From: Breviolum minutum Mf 1.05b.01
Lineage: Eukaryota; Sar; Dinophyceae; Suessiales; Symbiodiniaceae
DNA: 64,000 nucleotides
Assembly (NCBI GenBank): GCA_000507305.1
Contig: DF240207.1
Coordinates: 64,994-128,993, forward strand
Direction: 5' to 3'
The notes beneath the pieces are model-generated. The model worked only from the letters and a program-made list of their open reading frames with translations, had not been told where the DNA came from and ran no database searches. Position numbers and translations under genes: made by a program. Positions 51,712-60,909 of this stretch are shown piece by piece. Within the stretch, counting starts at the first letter, position 1. The number at the start of each line of letters is the position of its first letter.

Positions 51712-51866
51712 ACGGCCTTACTTTCCATTTAATCCTGGTTGTTTAATAGAGATCCTTATAAGTGTGTATGAAATAATCCCGAGACAACTGGGTAGTATTT
51801 CATCCCCTAACAAAAACGGAGGGAACAACCAGGAGGCCGTCACTTTTTTCATTGCTCAGATGTTAC
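51712..51866 (+). repeat. Family M repeat, intact
   Basis: ACGGCCTTACTTTCCATTTA, ATAGAGATCCTTATA, AACTGGGTAGTATTTCATCC, GAACAACCAGGAGGCCGT, then TTTTTTCATTGCTCAG. Confidence 0.85.
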
Positions 51867-52081
51867 CGGAGTGAGTTTGATGACCCTCAAAGCCTACACC
51901 AACTATCATCAACATGTATTTCCAAGAAAATAACAACGCACCAGTCTATAGCACACCCGTCCGGCAATCCCCCCCGAAACCGCCAACTATGAAAAGGAAT
52001 CCCGAATTATTCATAGCCTGTTGGTAAAGGTCTGAAACAAAGGTGTGCTCCAGTTCGGTGTGTTGTTAACAACCTTTGAAT

Positions 52082-52186
52082 TATTGTTGGTTGAACCAAC
52101 CCATTTGAAAAATATGCTCGTCAAATTGGGTTCATCTTCCCCAGGTAGGGATGAAAATACAAAATATTTGAAACCATCACCCAGTT
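52082..52186 (+). mobile_element. Family A element, left end trimmed
   Basis: GTTGGTTGAACCAACCC and TTGAAACCATCACCCAG; TTATTG on both sides is a possible duplication. Confidence 0.75.
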
Positions 52187-52214
52187 ATTGTTCAACATCC
52201 CCCCGTTCCACAAA

Positions 52215-52304
52215 CAAGAAATCTAATCGGGAAGACTTTTGGTCCCCGAAGTTTGTAAACAGTTTGAGAAAGTGGGTTACATTCAAAAGCCCCACAGTAT
52301 GCAC
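52215..52304 (-). CDS. Possible internal exon, unknown protein
   Basis: Very good acceptor CGCCTTTTCCAACTTTAG|G on the minus strand, then GAYCGAFECNPLSQTVYKLR and GPKVFPIRFLVC. Donor not clear. A plus-strand reading (STNKKSNREDFWSPKFVNSL) is the alternative. Confidence 0.35.
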
Positions 52305-52309
52305 CTAAA

Positions 52310-52880
52310 GTTGGAAAAGGCGTATAAGGGGAATATCTAAAGTTTGCCATGAAATAAGCCTTAATTAGCCCTTAGATAGCCCTTCGTACAGGGAACATGT
52401 TGATTTATCATCCCTTTAATTTCCCGTGTGAGCATTTGGGGAATGCTAATCACTTGTCATCTGCATCGCTGCTGGTTTCCAAGAAAATGCCATTGTTTAC
52501 ACCTTAGATCCCGAACGCAAAATTAGCTTAAACTTTAGTGGGTTGGTCCGACCTGTTTGAGACGTAACCTGAACAAAAAATCACCCTTGTCTTGGTTTTG
52601 CTTGTTGGATGCCTGGAACAAGTAAAAAACATCATCCCGAACGGTGGTTCAATGGTGATTTCATATGCGACAACTAGAAAGTAGTCGGTCACCTTAAATG
52701 AATCCAAGTAGTTGTACCATGGATATCAGTAGGGATAAAGGAGATAGTCAAATTTCCAACAAGTTCTTGCGGGCCCCATACTGTTGTGTAGCGATGCCCA
52801 ATCAGCAAACTTAGGTTTGCTTGGCCACGCTGGTGGGGGAATAACATAGTCCCCTAAATGGTGATTTAGAAAAGATAAAA
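52310..52880. other. Unassigned stretch
   Basis: No convincing exon. 52615-52680 (CATCCCGAACGGTGGTTCAA) resembles 19700 and 55850. Confidence 0.35.
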
Positions 52881-52884
52881 CAGA

Positions 52885-52950
52885 ACATCACCAAACAAAC
52901 GCACAAACAAATACATACAAACAAACAAGCAAACAAATCAACCAAATCAA
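52885..52950 (+). repeat. Low-complexity CAAA-rich run
   Basis: ACAAACAAACGCACAAACAA and similar; an imperfect (CAAA)n tract. Its complement gives a spurious Cys/Val/Leu frame. Confidence 0.85.
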
Positions 52951-53064
52951 CCAAGTAGAAACAGTAACAACAGAACACCGACCCATTGCAATTCAACAGA
53001 TCCAAATATAAATCTTTTATCTTTCAGCCTTCCAAGTTAGGTTCGTCCCCTCATCATCTTAAGA

Positions 53065-53185
53065 TCTTGAAACAACCCACGCCACCCCCCTCAAAAAAGT
53101 GGTGTTTCTTCCGGCGTTTTGGGATTGATCCATCCAAGTTCTTCGCAGAAACAAAGATTTCGGTGCCAAACTCGTTTAAGAGCAA
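53065..53185 (-). CDS. Possible exon, unknown protein
   Basis: The minus frame reads NEFGTEIFVSAKNLDGSIPK then RRKKHHFFEGGGVGCFKILR with moderate periodicity. The plus strand (FGIDPSKFFAETKISVPNSF) competes. No firm splice sites. Confidence 0.3.
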
Positions 53186-53195
53186 TGACAAAAAA

Positions 53196-53272
53196 ACTCC
53201 TGGTTGTTTAGGGTAAATATAGGGGCTGAAATACTACCCAGTTATGGAAGGATTATGAAAATATACGGATAT
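53196..53272 (-). repeat. Family M fragment, reverse orientation
   Basis: CTGGTTGTTTAGGGTAAATA then AATACTACCCAGTTATGG and GGATTATG. Confidence 0.65.
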
Positions 53273-53623
53273 ACGTTTAGATTCAGCTAATGGCTAGTTG
53301 GGTAGTTTGGGGCTTGGGGGTTTGGGATTCGAATCGGGTACCCGTAAGTAACAATCCCTTTCATGATAAGGCCTTATTAAGGTCTTATTAGTTTCCCTTA
53401 ATAAGGCCTTATTAAACCGTTATTTCTGGCGGGGTACGTTAGGGGGGGGTAGGTTGACTAGCCATGATATCTTTTTGCAAGTAATTACATGTTGTAGATA
53501 AAGTTATATCATCTGTGATTCACCCTCTTGAAAAAAAAAACACCCATACAATTAATACATATTAAAAAAAAAAACAGCTTCAACAAACAAAAAAAAACAT
53601 CCATGCAATGTCCATCCACTCAC

Positions 53624-53724
53624 CTGGTTCTTCGTGGCGCTTCGTCTCCCCCCCGTCCCGCCCCTAAAAAACCCACGAAGTGAGCGAACCGAAAACGGAT
53701 TCCTCGTCCCAATACTTCAGCATC
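53624..53724 (-). CDS. Candidate internal exon with best splice sites in the window
   Basis: Minus strand: CTCTCTTCCCTTTAAACAAATCCAG acceptor (AG|G) and ACCAG|GTGAGTGG donor, close to the general eukaryotic consensus. The 101 nt give 33 codons plus two bases: DAEVLGRGIRFRFAHFVGFL then GAGRGGDEAPRRTR. Basic, Gly/Arg-rich; 64 percent purine first positions. A plus alternative (SEPKTDSSSQYFSILDLFKG with TTTCT|GTAAGA) overlaps it. If the minus call is right, it fixes the strand of this region. Confidence 0.55.
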
Positions 53725-53815
53725 CTGGATTTGTTTAAAGGGAAGAGAGGCAAGTTGCTTGGATTTCTTGTGGTTTCTGTAAGATGCTTGGAACAAGTGA
53801 CCTTTTCAATCATTT

Positions 53816-53918
53816 TCTGGTTGGTGGTTGAACCAACCCATCTGAAACATATGCTCGTCAAATTGGATCATTTCCCCAGGTAGGGGTGAACACGAAAAAT
53901 ATTTGAAACCACCACCAG
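53816..53918 (+). mobile_element. Family A element
   Basis: TCTGGTTGGTGGTTGAACC and TTGAAACCACCACCAG. Confidence 0.85.
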
Positions 53919-53964
53919 CGTTTTGGTTACTGCTCAGATGCTTGGAACAAGTGACCTTTAAGCA

Positions 53965-54075
53965 TACCATGGGCCCCCCAAACCTACATTTTTAGAGGTT
54001 TTTCATGGTAAACATTTCCTGGTTTTTAGGTGGCCCAAACCTTGATTGTTCATGGGTTTGGGGGGCTCATGGTAT
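53965..54075. repeat. Family I element, intact
   Basis: TACCATGGGCCCCCCAAACC and GGTTTGGGGGGCTCATGGTA arms. Confidence 0.9.
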
Positions 54076-54142
54076 ATTTTCCTGCAAACGGTGTTTCCTT
54101 TTTTTTGAATGATGATTTTCATCCCATGGGATCCAATTTCCG

Positions 54143-54250
54143 TAAACCAAAAATCCTTCGTATTTCAACAAACAGATTCAAGGTTGAAGCTGAGAACTTT
54201 TCCGAAGGAAACACAGGTGCCAGGCAGGGGATGATAACTTCGAAATACTG
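54143..54250. repeat. Duplicated segment, copy 1 (possibly exonic)
   Basis: About 90 percent identical to 57612-57721: CTTCGTATTTCAACAAACAG, ATTCAAGGTTGAAGCTGAGA, GATGATAACT. On the minus strand both copies are open and read FSASTLNLFVEIRR, hinting at a duplicated exon. In each case a D element follows directly. Confidence 0.75.
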
Positions 54251-54346
54251 TTGATGGAAGAAATCCTGCAGCCGTTATGGTAGATATCCCATTATTTGCA
54301 GGTTTTATAGATACCAGGTGGTGCAGGATTTCTTCCATCAACAGTA
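54246..54346. mobile_element. Family D TA-flanked element, intact
   Basis: TACTGTTGATGGAAGAAATC and GATTTCTTCCATCAACAGTA, perfect 20-bp arms. Confidence 0.95.
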
Positions 54347-54498
54347 TTTACAAAAAATCCATAAAACTAACAGCAAGAGTCCGGCCCGGAAAAAATCCGA
54401 TGGGACTGGAAGATGATGCACTTCCTTTTCAAGGCAATTTTGGCGTATTTTTAATGGGTAAGCTTGCTGTTGGTAAAAGGTTGATTTTTATGAGGTAA

Positions 54499-54586
54499 AG
54501 TACCTTCAGACCCCCAAAACCAACCGAAAAATGAAGGTTTCAACTCAACCCCCAAAAAGTATGGGTGTTATAACCCCCCGGAAAAA
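54499..54586. repeat. Family I element, partial
   Basis: TTCAGACCCCCAAAACC and AAAATGAAGGTTTCAAC. Confidence 0.55.
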
Positions 54587-54599
54587 ACGAAAATCATCT

Positions 54600-54716
54600 T
54601 CAAAATGCAATTTTTTGGGGATATGTTAGTTTCCTGGAGGGTATCTATAATCTGCATTTAAGTGTGTAGTATAATCCCCTATATATCCTAAACAACTAGT
54701 TTTTTTTTCATTGCTC
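54600..54716 (+). repeat. Family C right half followed by family M fragment
   Basis: GATATGTTAGTTTCCTGGAGGGTA ends at 54643. Then TAGTATAATCCCCTATATAT and CCTAAACAACTAG to 54716. Confidence 0.65.
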
Positions 54717-54831
54717 ACATCCATTATGATACTTTCCAAGGAATCCTGGTTAAAGTTTACAGAGACTCCATTGAAATTGGGCTACAATGCTTCCTACTAG
54801 ACAGAGTAGTGTGATTTTGTGTGCTGATGGG

Positions 54832-54966
54832 GGTTTGCCATAATCACTTGAAACAACCCTAAAAAAATAGGAGAAACCCTACATCACCAAGGGACAAACG
54901 CTACCTGTCAATCTTTAGGGTCCCGATTTTCCCATGTAACTTTCGGTTCTTATGGTGAACCCCGGT
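54832..54966 (+). repeat. 130-bp dispersed repeat, copy 2
   Basis: Partner of 41529-41660; non-palindromic. Confidence 0.9.
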
Positions 54967-55064
54967 GATCCCTGATACAACTCCAACAGAAGGGTGGATG
55001 AAATCCCATCGTTTATTTTGCCCCTGGGCCGGTCGATGGGATCCCTCATGTTTATACTTAGCAC
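54967..55064 (-). CDS. Possible internal exon, unknown protein
   Basis: Acceptor ATGCGGCGCTTTTACCAG on the minus strand. The frame reads AKYKHEGSHRPAQGQNKRWD then FIHPSVGVVSGIT. Basic and polar; donor uncertain because the reading reaches the 130-bp repeat at 54966. Confidence 0.35.
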
Positions 55065-55314
55065 CTGGTAAAAGCGCCGCATGACGGTTCATAGGCTTCT
55101 GGACGCGTTAATTTGCAACCGGGCAAAGAACGAGGATTTTTGTTGTTGTAAGACTTTAGCTAGAATACTGCATGAATTGGAAATACCCTCATGAAGAATT
55201 GGAATTGCTATCAACATGGTTGCCACACATTCTTGAAACGCTCAACAATAGCAACTCTGTTGGTGTTGTTTGTTTTTGCCACCCAGTTCAAAATCATGCT
55301 CCCAAAACAATGAA

Positions 55315-55600
55315 TCATTTCCCCTGATTGGGGTACAAACATATCAACCTATTGTGTGTGTTGGTGAAAAAGGTTGGTGGACAAGCACAATGGATAATCC
55401 CTACCATAAGTGTTTGAGTTGCGTTGGGAATACGCTGCTTCACACCAACCCTGAAAATCAAAGCAACCGTTGGTTCATGGATATGTTTTGAGGTTGCGAA
55501 AAACCTACAACTCACATCAGGCGCTTGATACTGCGAGTGGATATTTTTTGCCTTCCAGCCAAAACGGCTTCCAAAAAGGACCCAGTTGTCTTTCGTCGAA
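55315..55600 (-). CDS. Candidate exon, about 95 codons, unknown protein
   Basis: Acceptor-like ACACTTTCTGACACCCATCAG then a long frame with good periodicity: WVLFGSRFGWKAKNIHSQYQ, DVSCRFFATSKHIHEPTVAL, IFRVGVKQRIPNATQTLMVG and IIHCACPPTFFTNTHNRLIC, ending at TGA 55317-55315. This is the longest single oriented island on the minus strand apart from the 216-codon gene. It looks like a globular beta-rich domain, not identified. The last 15-20 codons overlap sequence resembling a degraded A element, so the true 3' end may lie near 55335. Confidence 0.5.
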
Positions 55601-55649
55601 CTGATGGGTGTCAGAAAGTGTGTGATTTTTTGTTGTGGATTTATATGCC

Positions 55650-55753
55650 ATACCCATATGTGCCGAATGGGACTGGAACATTTACCTACTAATTCACAAT
55701 AAATGAACGCCATTCATCTAGGTAAATATTTCAAGTCCCATTCGGTGCATATG
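55650..55753. repeat. Family F-like foldback element
   Basis: CATATGTGCCGAATGGGACT and AGTCCCATTCGGTGCATATG arms around ATTTACCTA and TAGGTAAAT. A half copy (18250-18283) shares AGTCCCATTCGGTGCATATG. Confidence 0.9.
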
Positions 55754-55909
55754 GGATATAGCAACATGACCAAAAAGTGGTATGGTGAACAAAAAGCTCA
55801 ATAGTTGGCTTTGATGTTTTGCTTGTTCGGTGGTTGGAGAAAACATATTCCCCAAATGGTGGTGAAGAATGGTGATGAATCCCATGGTAGCATCCGTAAA
55901 CAATAACCT

Positions 55910-56433
55910 TAAACACCAGTTGGATGGTACTTTTCACCTTAGTTTTTCCAACCCTTTCCTCAGGTATTGGAAGTAACGTTAGTCGAGTTGGCCCATGAAT
56001 TTGTACCTTGCTGTCACTAGCTAAGGTAGAAACAACAAGGGGCCGTACACTTGGTGGGCTCCGTCACCAGTTATAGCTGTGAATCTGTACCAAAGCCCTG
56101 GGGTGTCAAGCCATGGCTGCTTTTTTAAAACAGGTTTTGAGATCCTATCATGAAGGAGAAAATGAGAACGAATCTCGCTTATTTGGCCATGGCCTTAATA
56201 AGTAGTCAAGTGGTGTTTGAATAATCATCGTATTTAAGCATAAGCTAAACACAGCATGCATATCTTGGCATCAGGCAATGTTCCCATTTGTGTTGTCTCT
56301 TGGGGTTCAAGAAGGAAAATTCAAAGGCTTAAGTATGATGATTCTATATTCCTTGCAAGGTCCCCTGCTAAGAGTTTAACGTTTAGCCAGTTACATGCAT
56401 CAAACCCCACCACATTTATAGGGGCTAAAGGTA
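55910..56433. other. Unassigned stretch
   Basis: No family repeat recognised apart from a weak J-like fragment near 56035-56085; no convincing exon. Confidence 0.35.
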
Positions 56434-56540
56434 TACACCCTGGAAGATTAACATGGAACATTCAAATCACCCATTTAGAAAGGAAAATGATCTTCCCAAC
56501 CTCTATGATTATGTTCCAGCCGTCAATCTCTCAGGGTGTA
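56434..56540. mobile_element. Family C TA-flanked element
   Basis: TACACCCTGGAAGATTAACA and CGTCAATCTCTCAGGGTGTA arms. Confidence 0.85.
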
Positions 56541-56559
56541 AGGGACCACCAAAGGTTTG

Positions 56560-56650
56560 CCAAGATATAATTCTGGTCCTGCCGAAACACTGCTTCACAG
56601 TAGATGTTTTTTTGTTGGCCTCTCGCCTTAATGCCATGGTCGATTGGCGA
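56560..56650 (-). CDS. Possible exon, basic, unknown protein
   Basis: The minus frame reads RQSTMALRREANKKTSTVKQ then CFGRTRII, 68 percent purine first positions. No clear splice sites. Confidence 0.35.
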
Positions 56651-56756
56651 TGATACACATCAAAGGTTTCGTATATGTACCATGATTACCCATAGGATCC
56701 ATGTATGGTATATTTTAAGTACATTTAAATGGGGGAAGTTAAAATCGTATTCATTA

Positions 56757-56854
56757 CTGGTTGGTGGTTTCAACCTAATTGAAAAATAGTAGTCAAATTG
56801 GATCATCTCCCCAAGTAGGGGTAAAAATAGAAAATATTTGAAACCACCACCTAG
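56757..56854 (+). mobile_element. Family A element
   Basis: CTGGTTGGTGG...CCACCACCTAG. Its left flank (GGAAGTTAAAATCGTATTCATTA) is almost the same as at 46409-46430, so the two copies share flanking DNA. Confidence 0.88.
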
Positions 56855-57110
56855 TTTCGTATATGTACCATAATTATGGGGTCCTCTTGAAATACTGCAA
56901 AAGTGGATTTCATGAAGGTTAATGAAGGTCCCCTGGTAAAATGGTGATGATTTTCCCTGTGTTACAGGGTTTTGGCATGCCACAATATACTGTAAATTTG
57001 GAATTTCAATTCATCCCCAACATCAACCACTATGTAACCTGAATGTGTTACTTTAAATTCACATGAAAGGGTCAAAAGAACATAGTTCAAATGAGCAACG
57101 TTCAAAACCC

Positions 57111-57256
57111 ATATTATGACATTCCACTGAATCCTGTTAGGTTAATAGGGATCCTTATAATAATGGCTTATTAGTATAATCCCATACAACTGGGTAGTAG
57201 TTCATCCCTTATATAACCACAACCCCCACCGGGGGTTTTCAATGACGATCACTGCT
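57111..57256 (+). repeat. Family M repeat
   Basis: ATTATGACATTCCACTGAATCC, TTAATAGGGATCCTTATAA, AACTGGGTAGTAGTTCATCC. Confidence 0.75.
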
Positions 57257-57313
57257 CCAATTGGGTCAACACCAGCCATGCCCGAAGACAGAAGTCCTGG
57301 TCCAAAGTGTATC

Positions 57314-57417
57314 CCAAAAAGGATCCATGGGACGAAAGGTATATTTTACCTACATGAAAACCATACAAGTCAACACTAAATGTAGGTGAATCTACCTTTC
57401 GTCCCATGGATCCCGCT
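57314..57417. mobile_element. Family F foldback element, intact
   Basis: GGATCCATGGGACGAAAGGTA and TACCTTTCGTCCCATGGATCC, perfect 21-bp arms. Confidence 0.95.
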
Positions 57418-57429
57418 ATTGGGTATTGG

Positions 57430-57560
57430 CGCCCTTCCTTTTTTTTCCTGCGAAACTCTCATTGGCAATTCATTGTGTACCTCTGACTCCGGACTGAACG
57501 GATGCGGAGAACGACCCGGTGGGTGGTTTTCCTGGGAAAGTTCCACTTTCTCAACACATG
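57430..57560 (-). CDS. Possible exon, Pro/Glu/Ser-rich, unknown protein
   Basis: The minus frame reads VEKVELSQENHPPGRSPHPF then SPESEVHNELPMRVSQEKKG. GAACTTTCCCAG and CAGAG|GTACAC within it could bound a smaller phase 0-0 exon of 51 nt. Probably disordered. Confidence 0.35.
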
Positions 57561-57611
57561 CAGGTTGAGATGTGGCGACTCCAAATAACCTAAGATTTCA
57601 AAACTAATACT

Positions 57612-57721
57612 GTTGATTTCAAAACCCTTCGTATTTCAACAAACAGATTCAAGGTTGAAGCTGAGAACCTTTCCAAAAGAAACACAGGTGCGGGGCATGG
57701 GATGATAACTCCGAAATACTG
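57612..57721. repeat. Duplicated segment, copy 2 (possibly exonic)
   Basis: Partner of 54143-54250; again followed by a D element. Minus reading: PCPAPVFLLERFSASTLNLF. Confidence 0.75.
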
Positions 57722-57834
57722 TTGATGGATCAGACATCCGGGGATCACCAGTTGAGGTTGGTCGTGTGATCCCATTACTTGTAAGGTTTTAGCACCATCC
57801 CAGCTGGTTGTTTAGGATTTCGGAACCATCAACA
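57717..57834. mobile_element. Family D TA-flanked element
   Basis: TACTGTTGATGGATCAGACATCC and GGATTTCGGAACCATCAACAGTA arms. Confidence 0.85.
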
Positions 57835-57974
57835 GTAGCATTCTACTCTCATCAGGATAGCCATTTTTCCAACGCAAGGACCTCCAGGCATGAATAGGGT
57901 GAAAAATCCCTACTATGTACAGGGGTCGTAACTCCAGTTATAACTCCCAAGATATTAAATGTATGGTATAATAC

Positions 57975-58119
57975 TAGGACGTCCATGAGTCGATGGAAGT
58001 GATCGGTTCACGATCGTTAGTAAGTTGGGTTAAAAAAACCTGTTTAGGGGGACGTATCCAAACTACTTATATTGGGGTGAAATAATCTAATTACTAAGTA
58101 CCAGCAGGACATCCCAGTA
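57975..58119. repeat. Family G element
   Basis: ACTAGGACGTCCATG and CAGGACATCCCAGT ends; GATCGGTTCACGATCGTTAG, as at 5350 and 43575. Confidence 0.8.
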
Positions 58120-58439
58120 TGAACATATTTACCCCTAAACTCCCATAAATGTATGAAAAACTCCCGGAAATTTACCCATAAACTCCCACTGAAATAACTC
58201 TCATAAATGTATTGAACCCGAAATTTAGGTAGTAGTTTAGGGGGTAAATGTAATTAAATATATCACCATACATTGAATGTCTGGGACTGGTTTTTTGGCA
58301 CATCTGGTGGGAAAACTCACTCAGGGGATGGTTGGATGTACCCCGATCCCAACGTGCCCCTTATGAGAAATCCCTATATGAGCCCTATATAGTGTTACGG
58401 CTTATAATCCCCAAGAATCCCTAGAGAATACCAGCTAAA

Positions 58440-58730
58440 TACCATGGGTACACTGGGGCCGGGGTACACCCGTCCTTGTCCCTTGACTCAAGATTTGAGG
58501 GATATGTCTACACCTATCAGAACCAAGACCTTTCCCAACAGCCATCCGTCAGCGAACATCGGGAGCAACTTGGTGGCCGAAAAGAGAAACGGCGGAAGGT
58601 TTTTGTCGCAGGTTCTGTGCAGGTCATCTGCGGCTTCCCCTTGGTGGTTTTGGGATGTCCTATTTGCAGGGATTTTTTGCTGTTGGTTTTTAAGGAGGCA
58701 AATACGTTTTGTTTTTTGAACAAAGATTAG
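58440..58730. CDS. Coding-like island, strand uncertain
   Basis: Plus: SRFEGYVYTYQNQDLSQQPS then REQLGGRKEKRRKVFVA, open to TAG 58728. Minus: GHPKTTKGKPQMTCTEPATK then TFRRFSFRPPSCSRCS, with acceptor CCTGCAAATAG and donor GGAAAG|GTCTTG. Similar periodicity on both. Confidence 0.35.
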
Positions 58731-58842
58731 AAACTACAATGGTCATGATATGAAACCAACCCAAACTTCATGCACTATGATGAAGGGAATCCCTCAAAAT
58801 TACCATACATTAGTACTGTTTGATCCCCCCAGAATTGGTAAT

Positions 58843-58995
58843 TTAATTCATGACCCCTGAACTAACCATTACTTCCATGAGTTTTCTTTGGCACTTGGTT
58901 TTTGCTGCGAAAACCCATCCGCCTTGTTTCTGGACTTTCCCTATCAGGACACGTCGCGGAGAATTTCTGTGCATGCACTTGTGACATAACCCAAC
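58843..58995 (-). CDS. Possible terminal exon, basic, unknown protein
   Basis: The minus frame reads NSPRRVLIGKVQKQGGWVFA then KTKCQRKLMEVMVSSGVMN and TAA at 58845-58843; 63 percent purine first positions. A second minus frame (SATCPDRESPETRRMGFRSK) is nearly as good. Confidence 0.35.
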   Translation of the reverse strand, partial: VGLCHKCMHRNSPRRVLIGKVQKQGGWVFAAKTKCQRKLMEVMVSSGVMN

Positions 58996-59045
58996 CTGTA
59001 CTTCAACATTCCCCCGAGATTGGCTAATTTGACATGAATCGTTGA

Positions 59046-59145
59046 CTGGTTGGTGGTTGCACCAACCCATCTGAAAATATTAGTCAAATTGGAGATCTTC
59101 CCCAAATAGAGGTGAACATAAAAAATATTTGAAACCACCACCTAG
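59046..59145 (+). mobile_element. Family A element with 4-bp target duplication
   Basis: CTGGTTGGTGG...CCACCACCTAG flanked by TTGA at 59042-59045 and 59146-59149. Confidence 0.92.
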
Positions 59146-59289
59146 TTGATGTCTATCGTAAAATTACGTAAAAGATATATATATATACTTCTTCCTCCCA
59201 TGGGTATCCGTCATGATACCCCCTGCTGTGTATGTCACGTAGAGGTCCAATCCACCATGAGGATCCACCCTTAAACGAACATAATCCAG

Positions 59290-59417
59290 AAGGTGGGCCC
59301 CGGATCCAGTTATAGTTTTGGCACAGTTATGGGGCCCCTATAAATGGCTGAATATAAATGGGTAACTGGGATTATAACCCTATATACTTTTATAACGGTC
59401 GTAGGGGGCCCACCTTG
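59290..59417. repeat. Family J element
   Basis: AGAAGGTGGGCCCCGG and GGGGGCCCACCTTG ends; GGTAACTGGGATTATAACCC inside. Confidence 0.85.
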
Positions 59418-59462
59418 CAGTTTACTGGGCTCAATGACGTTTCAAGCTTCTGAAAAATGAGG

Positions 59463-59569
59463 TAGCCTCTGGTAAACTAATATAGCTGGCTGGAATATTC
59501 CCATGTTCAATAGGAAATACATCTTCAAAGGGCTCATTTTCCATGTCTATGTTAGTTTACCGGGGTGTA
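59463..59569. mobile_element. Family C TA-flanked element, intact
   Basis: CCTCTGGTAAACTAATATAG and CTATGTTAGTTTACCGGGGTGTA arms. Confidence 0.88.
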
Positions 59570-59782
59570 CTTTTTTTTGGGATCCAAAATCAATACTTAC
59601 CGGAGCTTTTACAGGATATCTATAGTTGCTGGTTTGAACATATTAAAACATATTAGTCATACATGCGTTCATCTTCTCATATTTTGGGGTGAACATTACA
59701 AACATGATTGAAACCATGTACCAGTAGAATCGTGATGAACCCCAAGAATGATGGCTATTTTCAGTATAAAAAGTTTCATACA

Positions 59783-59973
59783 AAAGTGGGCCCGTGCTAC
59801 CAAATGAAAAGTAGGGTTATTAATAACTCCGCTTAGAGTAGGGTCCCTGAGAGTTTTATAAGTGGAGTTGTAACTGCCTGCTACTAAGGTACGTGGTTAA
59901 TTTCACCCCAGTTACCCATCCACTTTTTGGGGCCCATAACTCCACTTATAACTTGTGAACGGGGCCCATCTTG
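59783..59973. repeat. Family J element, enlarged
   Basis: AAAAGTGGGCCCGTGC and CGGGGCCCATCTTG ends; CCCCAGTTACCCATCC inside. Confidence 0.65.
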
Positions 59974-60000
59974 TAGGGATCTATACCATACACGATGGAT

Positions 60001-60076
60001 CATCTGGGTAATAGGGATCCTTATAATGCTGATTATAATCCCCCAATTACTGGGTAGTATAGTCCTACTTTTTTGT
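60001..60076 (+). repeat. Family M fragment
   Basis: GTAATAGGGATCCTTATAATG then ACTGGGTAGTATAGTCC. Confidence 0.7.
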
Positions 60077-60369
60077 GGGTTTTGATCAAAGCTCACTTGC
60101 ACCAAACGAGGAAATACCGACAACAATGGGTCCTGTTCAGTGTTGGCTACGTTGATTTTGATTCACTGGTTCTATCAACCCTATTACAACTGGAAATATT
60201 TTAAGTATATAGGTTTTGTTAACTGGGTCAATTTTACGTATTGTGTATCATTTTGTCGTATTTTGTGCAACGTGTCTGTCCCTGTATTCCAGCATCCTTT
60301 TGTTCACAACTTTCAGATTCATTCATGCCTTAGTTCCCTGACAAAACCTCGAAGGCATCGTATTTTTGA

Positions 60370-60725
60370 AGTCCCCGCGGCGTGCCATTCTTTACGACAG
60401 GAAAAAAAACTCACAGCACAGACATTGCCATGCTGTGTTTAACCATCACTCTAGACATTCAATGTTCGCGAATACCGGCTACACAACCGGCTGGAAGGTT
60501 CCGTGTTTGGATTCCCAACAACATACCGTTCGCAAACGCCGAACCTTGCAGAAAACGTCTTCGCGGCACAAATGTCTACGGCTACGGCAAAGCTGTCACG
60601 CGGCAACCCCCGCAGCGAAGCAATCGGAGTTGTCATATGCCGACTGGCTCAACTGCTGTGACAGGGGAGAATCCTGGTACATCCTGAGAAGACCTGATCT
60701 GGGCAAGACTTTGTTCGTCCCTTAG
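60370..60725. CDS. GC-rich coding-like island, strand uncertain
   Basis: At least three frames look protein-like. Plus frame 1: RVWIPNNIPFANAEPCRKRL then RGTNVYGYGKAVTRQPPQRS, to TGA at 60685-60687. Plus frame 3 ends SYADWLNCCDRGESWYILRR. Minus: ASLRGLPRDSFAVAVDICAA then KTFSARFGVCERYVVGNPNT. Purine first positions are about 60 percent for the first and the minus frame, which are in register with each other. No foldback elements within. Real coding DNA is likely; strand is not settled. Confidence 0.4.
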
Positions 60726-60909
60726 CTAAAGGTGAAAAACCTTTTAGTGGGCTACGTTTGAACCCCAATAAAAAACCCAAAGAACTAAGGGTGTAACCAA
60801 AGATTTGCCAAGTGATGAAATCTTGAGAATGATATAAACCCCCGAAATTTAATGAACTGATATTGAAAACGACTCTATATTTGAAGCCGGAGCTAGTATT
60901 TTCCAAGGA

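Noticed and set aside
52811-53005. Minus-strand Cys/Val/Leu-rich small membrane protein
   Set aside because: It is the complement of a CAAA-rich low-complexity run.
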